The notes below the pieces were generated by a model. That model had not been told where the DNA came from, searched no databases, and saw only the letters and a program-made list of their open reading frames with translations. DNA of 6,513 nucleotides from Methanobacteriota archaeon (GTDB lineage: Archaea > Thermoplasmatota > Thermoplasmata > RBG-16-68-12): assembly GCA_005878415.1 (NCBI GenBank), contig VBMM01000134.1, positions 1 through 6,513 of the forward strand, given 5' to 3'. Positions 1 through 5,244 of the stretch are shown here, in pieces. The position numbers and the translations under genes were made by a program. Position 1 is the stretch's first letter, and every line of letters begins with the position of its first letter.

Positions 1-411
1 GCCTCGACGACCCTCAAGAAACTGGGGTGGAACAACTCACATCTGATTCACGGCGACGTCCCGCAGGAGGTCGGAAAACTGAAGCGGGAGCCGGGCCAGG
101 ACATCGTAATCCACGGCTCGCCCGGCCTCGTCCGATCGTTGATGCCTCGCGGCCTGATCGACGAGTACCGGCTGCTCGTCTACCCGATCATCCTGGGGAA
201 GGGGAAGCGCCTGTTCGACGAAGGGACCGCCGCGAACCTTCAGCTCGCCGAATCCCAAGCCTTCGATACAGGTGTCGTGAAGCTGATTTATCGACCGGCC
301 GACAAATCGCCCGACGCCGCCCGTGCTAGGCCGACCCCGCCGAAGCGTGCGCGCGGCGAGACGCCGCGGCACGCCGTCGATCCCCGCGACTACGCGGACG
401 TCGGCCGCTGA
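1..411 (+). CDS. Dihydrofolate reductase family protein (RibD C-terminal domain), 5' truncated
   Basis: The frame is open from base 1 to a TGA at 409-411, so only the last 136 residues are visible and the start lies outside the window. The segment GWNNSHLIHGDV (residues 9-20), then DIVIHGSPGLVRSLM (34-48), GLIDEYRLLVYPIILGKGKR (51-70) and GVVKLIYRPA (91-100) match the C-terminal half of the YyaP/YwjB-like branch of the RibD_C/DHFR-fold family. Such proteins are predicted NAD(P)H-dependent reductases, usually of unknown substrate, and cytosolic. Family members normally end close to the YRP motif. This one continues about 36 residues (101-136) with an Arg/Pro/Ala-rich tail that keeps GC-rich third codon positions, so the tail looks coding. 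The gene converges on the AHSA1 gene 66 nt away. This is a family-level call only; canonical folA or ribD function is not supported. Confidence 0.88.
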   Translation, partial: ASTTLKKLGWNNSHLIHGDVPQEVGKLKREPGQDIVIHGSPGLVRSLMPRGLIDEYRLLVYPIILGKGKRLFDEGTAANLQLAESQAFDTGVVKLIYRPADKSPDAARARPTPPKRARGETPRHAVDPRDYADVGR

Positions 412-429
412 CGCGGGCTGCGGAAGCGA

Positions 430-453
430 GGGCAGCCCCTCGGGTGACTGCCC
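430..453. terminator. Weak inverted repeat between convergent genes
   Basis: GGGCAG (430-435) and CTGCCC (448-453) form a 6-bp perfect stem with a 12-nt loop in the 66-nt gap between the convergent reductase and AHSA1 genes. No T-run follows on the plus strand; a pyrimidine-rich CCCCCTCTC lies at 471-479. The position suits a transcript end, but a 6-bp GC stem is easily expected by chance in such GC-rich DNA. Confidence 0.2.
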
Positions 454-477
454 GATTGGCGGCCCGTCATCCCCCTC

Positions 478-1464
478 TCACGCCTTCGCCAGAAGTTCCA
501 CGAGGCGATCCCAGGTCTCCCGCGCTCCGGCCTCCATCCCGGACCCGACCATGCCCTCGAGGGCCTCGAGGGAGTCGAACTGGGACGTTACGGTCAGCCG
601 CGTCTTCCGGCCGAGATCCTCGAACGTCGCGGTGTCTAGGACGATGTGGCCCGGCGCCCCTTCGAACTCGAACGTGGAGACGAGCCGTTCCGGCGGGGCG
701 ACTTCGCGGTACACGCCATTGAACGCGAACTCGGTGCCGTCCGAATCGCGGCTGATGTACCGCCAGACGCCGCCCGGTCGCACGTCCATCTTTTCCACCG
801 TGGTGGCGTACTTCCGCGGCCCCCACCACAACGGGATGAGTTTCGGGTCCGTGTACATCCGGAAGAGGCGCTCCCTGGGAGCATTGAAGACGCGGGACAT
901 GGTGACCCGCCGCCTCGCCCGGTCCGTGACGAACTCCGTCCCGGAGGACGTTTCCGACAGGGTGGCGGCGAGCTTCTCGAGGGACTCCGTCCAGCCCTGC
1001 ACCGCCCCCTCGCGGTCCGGCCCCGCAGGGAACCCCGCGTGGCGCAGCGTCATCTTCGTCTTCCCGCCGAGGTCCTCGAACGTCACCGTGAGGAGCAGCT
1101 CGGGCGGGAAGTCCGCGGCGAAACCGTAGTGGGACGCCCGGACGACATTGCCCTCCGAGTCCGCGAAGCTGTCCGTCGCGACGATCTTCTCCGTCGGGAC
1201 GATCTCCCGGTAGACGCCCGTGCCCCAGTAGTCCATCCCGTCCGGCGAGCGCATGCAGTAGAGGTATTTCCCCCCGACGCGGAAGTCGCTCTTCCAATAA
1301 GGTGCCGTGAAGCCTTTTGGGCCCCACCAACGTTTGGCCTGCTCCGGCTGCGTCCACGCCTTCCACACGCGCTCGCGGGGCGCATCGAACACCCGCTCGA
1401 TCACGAGCTCATTCGCCTTCGCCTTGCCCTTCACCTGTTTCCGTGTTCCAGTCTTAGTCGGCAT
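478..1464 (-). CDS. Tandem AHSA1/SRPBCC-domain protein (two fused domains)
   Basis: This 328-residue protein consists of two consecutive AHSA1-type SRPBCC (START-like, hydrophobic-pocket) domains, at about residues 19-169 and 175-327. The duplication is visible in paired motifs: VFDAPRERVWKAWTQP (25-40) and VFNAPRERLFRMYTDP (192-207), WWGP at 46-49 and 213-216, GVYREI/GVYREV at 83-88 and 250-255, and FEDLG at 129-133 and 281-285. A typical family member is about 140-160 residues with one domain, so this is a fusion. The first 18 residues are Lys-rich and probably disordered. There is no signal peptide or membrane segment, so it should be cytosolic. The ATG at 1464 has a GGGGGT Shine-Dalgarno-like stretch about 8 nt upstream and lies 4 nt after the ArsR stop, so the two genes are almost certainly co-transcribed. 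ArsR-SRPBCC pairs are common in prokaryotes. The ligand is unknown; despite the Aha1 name there is no evidence for an Hsp90 role. Confidence 0.93.
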   Translation of the reverse strand: MPTKTGTRKQVKGKAKANELVIERVFDAPRERVWKAWTQPEQAKRWWGPKGFTAPYWKSDFRVGGKYLYCMRSPDGMDYWGTGVYREIVPTEKIVATDSFADSEGNVVRASHYGFAADFPPELLLTVTFEDLGGKTKMTLRHAGFPAGPDREGAVQGWTESLEKLAATLSETSSGTEFVTDRARRRVTMSRVFNAPRERLFRMYTDPKLIPLWWGPRKYATTVEKMDVRPGGVWRYISRDSDGTEFAFNGVYREVAPPERLVSTFEFEGAPGHIVLDTATFEDLGRKTRLTVTSQFDSLEALEGMVGSGMEAGARETWDRLVELLAKA

Positions 1465-1468
1465 CGTA

Positions 1469-1834
1469 CTACCCCCGGATCTTTCGAGACTTGGATTTCT
1501 TGGGTCTGTCTTCGACGAATTCCGCCAAGCGGTCGAAGCGGTCTTCCCAGAGCACGCGGTACCGCGTGAGCCAGCCGAACGCCGCGCTCAGCGGAGCCGC
1601 ATCGATCTGGATGCGATGCACGCGCCCCTCGGGTTCGATCTCGATCAGGCCCGCCGCCTCGAGGACGCGCAGGTGCCTCGAGATCGCAGGCAGGCTCACC
1701 CGGTGGGGTTCCGCGAGCTCGCCCACGGTGGCGTAGCCACCGGAGATCTGCTCGAGGATCGCCCTACGGATCGGGTGGGCCAACGCCGCGAAGATCGCGT
1801 CCAGGTCCGTTTCGACCGTCAGTCGGTTAACCAT
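1469..1834 (-). CDS. ArsR-family winged-helix transcriptional repressor
   Basis: The 121-residue protein has a classic ArsR/SmtB-type winged helix. Helix 1 is LDAIFAALAHPIRRAILEQI (11-30), then TVGELAEP (36-43), the recognition-helix region SLPAISRHLRVLEAAGLI (47-64) and a wing around EIEPEGRVHRIQI (65-77). The C-terminal part, PLSAAFGWLTRYRVLWEDRF (81-100), is typical of the subgroup encoded next to SRPBCC genes. No Cys is present, so there is no ArsR metal site and the protein probably responds to a non-metal cue or is constitutive. I chose the ATG at 1834 because it starts shortly before the fold and lies about 28 nt downstream of a TATA-like box, as expected for a leaderless archaeal mRNA. 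The frame stays open to 1939, but that extension would be encoded by the promoter and operators. Self-repression through the GGTTAACC repeats is inferred. It heads the operon with the AHSA1 gene. Confidence 0.93.
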   Translation of the reverse strand: MVNRLTVETDLDAIFAALAHPIRRAILEQISGGYATVGELAEPHRVSLPAISRHLRVLEAAGLIEIEPEGRVHRIQIDAAPLSAAFGWLTRYRVLWEDRFDRLAEFVEDRPKKSKSRKIRG

Positions 1835-1884
1835 CTGGTTAAGTGATACGCGAGCCAGATATTTAACGATTTGGTTAACCTTCC
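1825..1884 (-). promoter_or_regulatory. Operator array of GGTTAACC repeats on a 12-bp grid
   Basis: Read on the plus strand in five 12-mers from 1825, this segment gives GGTTAACCATCT, GGTTAAGTGATA, CGCGAGCCAGAT, ATTTAACGATTT and GGTTAACCTTCC. Units 1 (1825-1836) and 5 (1873-1884) start with the perfect 8-bp palindrome GGTTAACC. Unit 2 keeps GGTTAA and unit 4 keeps TTAAC; unit 3 is not conserved. On the minus strand, unit 1 overlaps the ArsR start codon and unit 5 lies just upstream of the TATA-like box. This is how archaeal repressor operators often bracket a core promoter. The ArsR protein encoded directly downstream is the obvious candidate binder. The repeat pattern is seen directly; binding is inferred. 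Confidence 0.65.
1859..1866 (-). promoter_or_regulatory. TATA-like box of the arsR-AHSA1 operon
   Basis: On the minus strand this is TTAAATAT, one of the most AT-rich words in the neighbourhood. Its centre is about 28 nt upstream of the ArsR ATG at 1834, close to the archaeal TATA-to-TSS spacing, so transcription would start at or within a few bases of the ATG. No Shine-Dalgarno sequence precedes the ATG, which agrees with a leaderless transcript. Confidence 0.55.
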
Positions 1885-1935
1885 CTTCCACCCGCCGATG
1901 TGCGATCGAACCCGGACGGAAGATTGAGCCGAGCC

Positions 1936-2352
1936 TCACCGGGTCGGCGTCGGCCTCGATCCCCTCTGGAATACCAGGAGATCGACGTAGTGTCGTTCAC
2001 GGGCGATTTGGCCGTCCTCGACCCGCAAGACGACGCATTCCGGGTACTGCAACGGCGCCCCTCGGAACGTACTCGTGATGTCGGATTCAACGCAGACCCA
2101 TCCGCGATCGCCGAACAGGTTGGCGATCTCAACATGGAGGTCCGGGAAGTCCCCGATCAGTTTCTTCACATATTCGAGGACCTGTCGCGATCCGACGACG
2201 GGCTCCGGGTACGCGGGGTGCTCCATGATGACGTCCGACCGATAACTGCCACGGACCCGATCCCAGTCGCGGTCGTTCAGCGCGTCAATCAATCTGCGGA
2301 CGGTACGGCCGTCGCCTTCGCTGTTCAACCTCACCCTCCGCCGCCACCCCAT
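1936..2352 (-). CDS. SnoaL-like / NTF2-fold protein
   Basis: The 138-residue protein looks like a SnoaL-like (NTF2 cone-fold) domain. TVRRLIDALNDRDWDRVRGS (17-36) forms the first helices, followed by MEHPAYPEPVVGSRQVLEYV (43-62), then DFPDLHVEI (68-76), and strands WVCVESDITSTFRG (85-98) and VVLRVEDGQIARERHYVDLL (107-126). The order 'helices, pocket, DFPDLH, T..G, DGkI.rer.y.D' is typical of the family. Members include polyketide cyclases, isomerases and many uncharacterised small-molecule-binding proteins, so no reaction can be assigned. It is probably a soluble cytosolic dimer. The start is uncertain: I used the ATG at 2352, which has a G-run about 8 nt upstream, but a TTG at 2358 and a GTG at 2334 are in frame. 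The GTG would suit a TATA-like word at 2365-2368. The gene diverges from DUF2277 and ends 101 nt before ArsR. Confidence 0.85.
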   Translation of the reverse strand: MGWRRRVRLNSEGDGRTVRRLIDALNDRDWDRVRGSYRSDVIMEHPAYPEPVVGSRQVLEYVKKLIGDFPDLHVEIANLFGDRGWVCVESDITSTFRGAPLQYPECVVLRVEDGQIARERHYVDLLVFQRGSRPTPTR

Positions 2353-2384
2353 CGGCAAGCCCCCATATCTGGGTTCCGGGCGTG

Positions 2385-2397
2385 AAGCGATTCGCTT
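2385..2397. repeat. 13-nt perfect dyad, possible operator
   Basis: AAGCGA (2385-2390), a single T, then TCGCTT (2392-2397) make an exact inverted repeat. It lies about 20 nt upstream of the TATA-like word of the SnoaL-like gene, a place where a regulator could act. I see no second copy near a gene start in the window, so an operator role is speculative. Confidence 0.3.
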
Positions 2398-2511
2398 GGA
2401 TAAGGGAGGTTTCTATCCGGCCGCTCGGAGGGAGTCCACGCTGGCGCGTCGGGGGCTCGCGCACGAAACATTTTCCAAATAGGATCGGTTCGGGGGGTTA
2501 CCGACTGGTAC

Positions 2512-2518
2512 CGGGAGA
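2512..2518 (+). promoter_or_regulatory. Shine-Dalgarno-like site of the DUF2277 gene
   Basis: GGGAGAG ends 8 nt before the ATG at 2527. This purine-rich match supports that start and implies a leadered transcript, unlike the apparently leaderless arsR gene. Confidence 0.45.
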
Positions 2519-2526
2519 GAAACGAC

Positions 2527-2796
2527 ATGTGCCGCAACATCAAGACCCTCTTCAACTTCGAGCCTGCCACGACCGACGGGGAGATCCGAGAAGCTTCGCT
2601 CCAATTCGTCCGAAAGGTCTCCGGATTCGGCAAGCCTTCGCGCGCCAACGAAGCCGCGTTCAATCTCGCAGTCGTGGACGTTGCGGCGGCCGTCCGGAAC
2701 CTGCTGGATTCCCTGGTGACCGGTTCGGAGCCGCGGAATCGCGAGATCGAAGCCGCACGCGCTCGTGCGAGGGCGGCGAAGCGATTTGGTGCCTGA
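2527..2796 (+). CDS. DUF2277 family protein
   Basis: The 89-residue protein matches the small DUF2277 family nearly end to end. It begins MCRNIKTLFNFEP (1-13), continues with an acidic helix TDGEIREASLQFVRKVSGFG (16-35), then KPSRANEAAFNLAVVDVAAA (36-55) and LLDSLVT (59-65), and ends in an Ala/Arg-rich helix closing with AKRFGA. The length is that of the family (about 90 residues), so the gene is complete. The invariant-looking Cys2 and the basic, mostly helical character are visible; there is no membrane segment. The function of the family is unknown, and its small helical nature alone does not settle a nucleic-acid or protein-binding role. It is the only complete plus-strand gene in the window and stands alone as a transcription unit. 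The family is widespread in bacteria, so lateral acquisition is possible, but base composition does not stand out. Confidence 0.93.
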   Translation: MCRNIKTLFNFEPATTDGEIREASLQFVRKVSGFGKPSRANEAAFNLAVVDVAAAVRNLLDSLVTGSEPRNREIEAARARARAAKRFGA

Positions 2797-2923
2797 GCCA
2801 CGTCGATAGCGGCGGCGACGTGGAGGCGACGACTCCCGAGCGGGCCCGGGCGTCCTCGGGGAACACGACGTAGGCGCCGCGGAAGGGGTCGCTGCTGAGG
2901 TACCGGAGGCCGGAATCGACCAT
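2797..2923 (-). other. Unassigned coding-like segment (possible small ORF or gene remnant)
   Basis: On the minus strand an ATG at 2923 opens a frame that runs through this gap and on to a stop at 2660, antisense to DUF2277. In the non-overlapping 42 codons, all but three (GAT, GGA, CTA) end in G or C, which resembles the real genes here. This bias weakens once the frame enters the DUF2277 gene. The translation starts MVDSGLRYLSSDPFRGAYVV and I recognise no family. It lies 35 nt after the stop of the zinc-ribbon membrane gene, on the same strand. A GGAGG sits about 17 nt upstream of the ATG, too far for a convincing ribosome site. It may be the 5' end of a gene whose remainder was lost, a short real protein, or composition bias alone. 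Confidence 0.3.
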
Positions 2924-2958
2924 GATCGTCGCGGCCGTCGCCTCCGGTCCGTGGCGCG

Positions 2959-3957
2959 TCAGGGTCGGACTCGGGCTCCGCAGTTCATGCAGAACATGGC
3001 CGCGGCGGGCACGGCGACCCCGCAGGAGGGACAGTTCCCTCCAGGGACCGTCGACGGAGGCGCCGGCGGCGGGGGATTCGACGGAGCGTACGCGAGGCCC
3101 GGCCACGCCCACGCCGACGGCGCGGGGACGGCCCGGTACAGCTGCGCGAGGCCGGCATCGAGCCGTTGCCGCGTCTTCGCGTAGACGGAGAGGAATATCA
3201 CGTACCCGATCAGGGCGAGGCCCGGGGGAAGGAACACGCCACCGATTAGGAGCGAGAACAGGCGCGCAGCCTCCTCCGAAGTGACGGAGGACGGGTTCGC
3301 CGCGACGTCGAGGACGCGGACCGTCACATATCCGACCGCGGCGATGCCGATGATGCCGAGCGCCGGGATGAGGAAACTCGCGATGTCGGCCCACCGCCGC
3401 GTCTCGGGAGGCTGGAGGGATCGCACCATGAAGCGGTACATCTGGGCCTTCGAGCCCACGCCGGCGGTCCAGAAGATCGTCACGAGCAACGGCACGAAGA
3501 CGGTCGACTGCACGGCTCCCGCTCCGAGCAAGATCGAGGTGCCCCCGATGAGCAGGTACACGACGAGGATCGCCGCGAGCGTGGAGAGCGTCGTGCCGAT
3601 CCACTTGAAGATGACCCCGAGGCCCGCGTTTCGCGCGTGGTCCGGCCCGTATTCGCTCGCCCCGTGGTGCATCCGGATGACGGACATCAGGGCGACGATG
3701 AAGTTGATCACGAAGACGATCACGAGCCCGCACGCCGCCGAGCCGATGACCGCGGCCGCCGCGATTGCGGCGCGGGGACTCGACGTCGTCAGGAGGATCG
3801 ACGCGATCCCGACGGTCAGCGCAAACGCGCCGAAGATGATGTCGAGGATCAGGTTCACGTAGTACGTCTGCACGCCGCGGAGCGTGTCCGGCTTCACGAC
3901 GACGGACGGCCAATACGGCACGGGGGGTCCGGCGGGCGACGGGAGCGGTGAGGCCAC
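2959..3957 (-). CDS. Multi-pass membrane protein with C-terminal zinc ribbon
   Basis: The 332-residue protein has about six hydrophobic segments (roughly 35-57, 66-94, 114-138, 140-166, 191-217 and 233-259). A Pro-rich linker (293-305) follows, and then a zinc ribbon with CPSC at 309-312 and CMNC at 323-326 (CxxC-x10-CxxC). The ribbon is on the last cytosolic or exposed tail. This architecture, membrane domain plus terminal zinc ribbon, is common among uncharacterised archaeal proteins. The ribbon could bind a partner or sense metal or redox state, but no substrate can be named. Start choice: a TTG at 3975 and a GTG at 3957 are both in frame. I prefer the GTG because a TATA-like TTTATT (minus strand, 3981-3986) is centred 26-27 nt upstream of it, which fits a leaderless start. 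It lies 54 nt after the wHTH gene and may be its target or partner. Confidence 0.8.
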   Translation of the reverse strand: MASPLPSPAGPPVPYWPSVVVKPDTLRGVQTYYVNLILDIIFGAFALTVGIASILLTTSSPRAAIAAAAVIGSAACGLVIVFVINFIVALMSVIRMHHGASEYGPDHARNAGLGVIFKWIGTTLSTLAAILVVYLLIGGTSILLGAGAVQSTVFVPLLVTIFWTAGVGSKAQMYRFMVRSLQPPETRRWADIASFLIPALGIIGIAAVGYVTVRVLDVAANPSSVTSEEAARLFSLLIGGVFLPPGLALIGYVIFLSVYAKTRQRLDAGLAQLYRAVPAPSAWAWPGLAYAPSNPPPPAPPSTVPGGNCPSCGVAVPAAAMFCMNCGARVRP

Positions 3958-3980
3958 GCCCGCACACCGGGTCAAGGCGC

Positions 3981-3986
3981 AATAAA
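3981..3986 (-). promoter_or_regulatory. TATA-like box of the zinc-ribbon membrane gene
   Basis: TTTATT on the minus strand stands out in GC-rich surroundings in the short gap after the wHTH gene. Its centre is 26-27 nt upstream of the GTG at 3957 and only about 9 nt upstream of the alternative TTG at 3975. Transcription should therefore begin at or near 3957. This gives the membrane gene its own promoter even though it follows the regulator gene closely. Confidence 0.45.
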
Positions 3987-4011
3987 CGTATCGACGGAGT
4001 TCCGAGAGACC

Positions 4012-4653
4012 CTACCCTCGGGCGATCGGATCGAGCGGCAGCACGAATCGGATCCGGGAGCGCGGCCCGTCGACCGTGATCCGCACGCGTCCGCGGTCCA
4101 GAGTCTCGGCGGCCGGGTGGAGGTCGTCCCGCTCCAGCAGGCCGAGGAAGCGATCGAGGCGGGCGCCGGTCCGCTCGTGGCATTCCCGCTCGAACGCGCG
4201 CCACGGCTTCGTCAAGGAGACGCGGGGTACGGCGTGCTGATCGAACCGGACGGCGCCGATTGCGTCGAGCCGCCGGAGCCGCACCGTGAGGGCCGGAAGC
4301 GCGAGGCGGGCCGCTTTGGCAATCGGGTCGGCTCGGGCCGTCCGCCGCGGGGCGAGCGCGAGGAGAATCGCGCGGTCGATCGGGTCCTCCCACGCGACCA
4401 AGAACCGCTCGGATGTCCGAGGATACATGCCGGAAGCAAAGAGGGCGGCGCGCCCACCATATCGGCGCCGTTCGAGGAATCCTTGGTCCACGAGCCGCTC
4501 CACATGGTACCGGAGCGACGGGAGGGGCTGGAGCAGCAGGCGGGACGCGGACCGCAGGTGCAAGCCCGGGTACGCGGCGGCGGCGAGCAGGACCTCGAGC
4601 CGGCGGGGGTGCAGGAGCCAGCTGCGACCTCCACGGCGAGCGGGCGGAGTCAT
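4012..4653 (-). CDS. Tandem winged-helix transcriptional regulator
   Basis: The 213-residue protein contains two successive winged-helix units. The first (about 15-79) reads LHPRRLEVLLAAAAYPGLHL (14-33), a recognition helix LPSLRYHVERLVDQGFLERR (44-63) and a wing ending near MYPR (76-79). The 'R..vl..a...PG.hl....a..l.....s..YH...L...G' pattern is typical of archaeal ArsR/MarR-like regulators with duplicated wHTH domains. The second (about 89-146) has DPIDRAILLALAPR (90-103), LALPALTVRLRRLDAIGAVR (117-136). The C-terminus is Arg-rich without obvious ligand residues. It is cytosolic and DNA-binding. The start is uncertain: I used the ATG at 4653, but in-frame GTG (4716) and TTG (4743) exist, and codons between 4716 and 4653 also favour G/C in third position. 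No clear Shine-Dalgarno or TATA box decides. It lies between the Nudix and membrane genes; its targets are unknown. Confidence 0.8.
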   Translation of the reverse strand: MTPPARRGGRSWLLHPRRLEVLLAAAAYPGLHLRSASRLLLQPLPSLRYHVERLVDQGFLERRRYGGRAALFASGMYPRTSERFLVAWEDPIDRAILLALAPRRTARADPIAKAARLALPALTVRLRRLDAIGAVRFDQHAVPRVSLTKPWRAFERECHERTGARLDRFLGLLERDDLHPAAETLDRGRVRITVDGPRSRIRFVLPLDPIARG

Positions 4654-4756
4654 CGGGACGTCTTGGACGTCGAGGATCGTCCGGATCTTGCGGGCGATGC
4701 CGGATGGAACGGCCACGAGACGTGGATGCAATGGATGCCACAAGAGGTTTCGCCGC

Positions 4757-5212
4757 TCAGCGGGTGCCCGCCGGCGGCCCGCCCCCGCGTTCCTTCGCGG
4801 CGGCCTGGACGACCTCGAGGGCGGCGGGCGCCAGCTCGTACTCCCCGAGCTCCCGTAGCGGGATGAAGCGAGCGTTCTCGGCGTCCGTCGCCGGGAACGG
4901 CTCTCCGCTCACGTAGTCGCACAGGACGTCGATCAGGACGTAGTGCCAGCGCACGGTGGACCGGTCCCTCTCGATGTAATCGCTCACGCCGAACACCTTC
5001 CGCGGTCGCACGAGGACGTTCGTCTCCTCGCGCGTCTCGCGGACCGCCGCCTCCTCGACCGTCTCGCCGACTTCGAGGACGCCGCCCGGGATGCTCCACA
5101 GCCCCTTGTTCGGTTCGGTTCCCCGCTTCACCAGGAGGACCTCTTCGCCGCGGAAGACGAGGGCGCCGACGGCGGGTACGGCTCCCTTCGGGAATTCCGT
5201 CGATGCGGGCAC
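4757..5212 (-). CDS. Nudix hydrolase (ADP-ribose pyrophosphatase-like)
   Basis: The 151-residue protein is a single Nudix domain of normal length. The Nudix box spans residues 44-66: G44, E50, R58-E59, E62-E63, then T64-N65-V66. The metal-binding REXXEE glutamates are all present; the usual Gly near the box end is Asn65 and the usual hydrophobic residue after RE is Thr60. The preceding NKGLWSIPGG (35-44) is also typical. These enzymes split nucleoside diphosphates linked to a second moiety, such as ADP-ribose, NADH or oxidised dNTPs. WSIPGG-type members are often annotated as ADP-ribose pyrophosphatases or NUDIX of unknown specificity, so the substrate is open. The GTG at 5212 is the only suitable start before the fold. 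A TATA-like GCTTAAGG is centred about 28 nt upstream. The gene begins 26 nt after the nre stop and may be read together with it or from its own weak promoter. Confidence 0.9.
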   Translation of the reverse strand: MPASTEFPKGAVPAVGALVFRGEEVLLVKRGTEPNKGLWSIPGGVLEVGETVEEAAVRETREETNVLVRPRKVFGVSDYIERDRSTVRWHYVLIDVLCDYVSGEPFPATDAENARFIPLRELGEYELAPAALEVVQAAAKERGGGPPAGTR

Positions 5213-5236
5213 GGCATCCCGGAAGCGCCGCGCCCG

Positions 5237-5244
5237 CCTTAAGC
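5237..5244 (-). promoter_or_regulatory. Possible weak TATA-like box of the Nudix gene
   Basis: GCTTAAGG on the minus strand overlaps the nre stop codon (TAA at 5239-5241) and is centred about 28 nt upstream of the Nudix GTG at 5212, the same spacing as for arsR. There is no good Shine-Dalgarno before the GTG. The word is poor as a TATA box, so this is a weak call. Confidence 0.25.

Larger units (their letters stand above)
2353..2526. promoter_or_regulatory. Divergent promoter region between SnoaL-like and DUF2277 genes
   Basis: This 174-nt gap separates divergent genes and should hold both promoters. Towards the minus strand, CCCAGATATGGG (2362-2373, read on the minus strand) is an AT-cored near-palindrome that could include a TATA box. 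At 2385-2397, AAGCGA and TCGCTT form a 6-bp dyad around one central base. Towards the plus strand, the AT-rich CATTTTCCAAATAG (2469-2482) is the best TATA candidate and would place transcription start near 2505. The rest (about 2400-2460) shows nothing I recognise. Confidence 0.4.

Noticed and set aside
323..1129. 268-codon plus-strand frame antisense to the AHSA1 gene
   Set aside because: Ser/Arg/Pro-rich translation without any recognisable domain, opposite a clear two-domain protein.
646..1569. 307-codon plus-strand frame antisense to AHSA1 and ArsR genes
   Set aside because: Low-complexity Arg-rich shadow spanning the junction of two well-supported minus-strand genes.
1825..1884. GGTTAACC repeats as a CRISPR array or mobile-element ends
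   Set aside because: The units are 8-12 bp with no unique spacers of CRISPR size and no transposase nearby; position around the promoter favours operators.
1835..1939. In-frame upstream extension of ArsR to a start at 1939
   Set aside because: It would translate the TATA-like box and operator repeats and lengthen ArsR beyond the family norm; the ATG at 1834 fits both fold and promoter spacing.
4657..4673. GACGTC repeated twice upstream of the wHTH ATG
   Set aside because: Two hexamers 3 bp apart in a GC-rich region that may itself be coding; too little to support an operator.
2660..4741. 693-codon open frame on the minus strand
   Set aside because: It runs out of frame through the membrane and wHTH genes and its translation is Arg/Pro/Ala-rich with no domain; it is a shadow of GC-rich coding DNA. 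Only its last part (from 2923) was kept as a separate, tentative observation.
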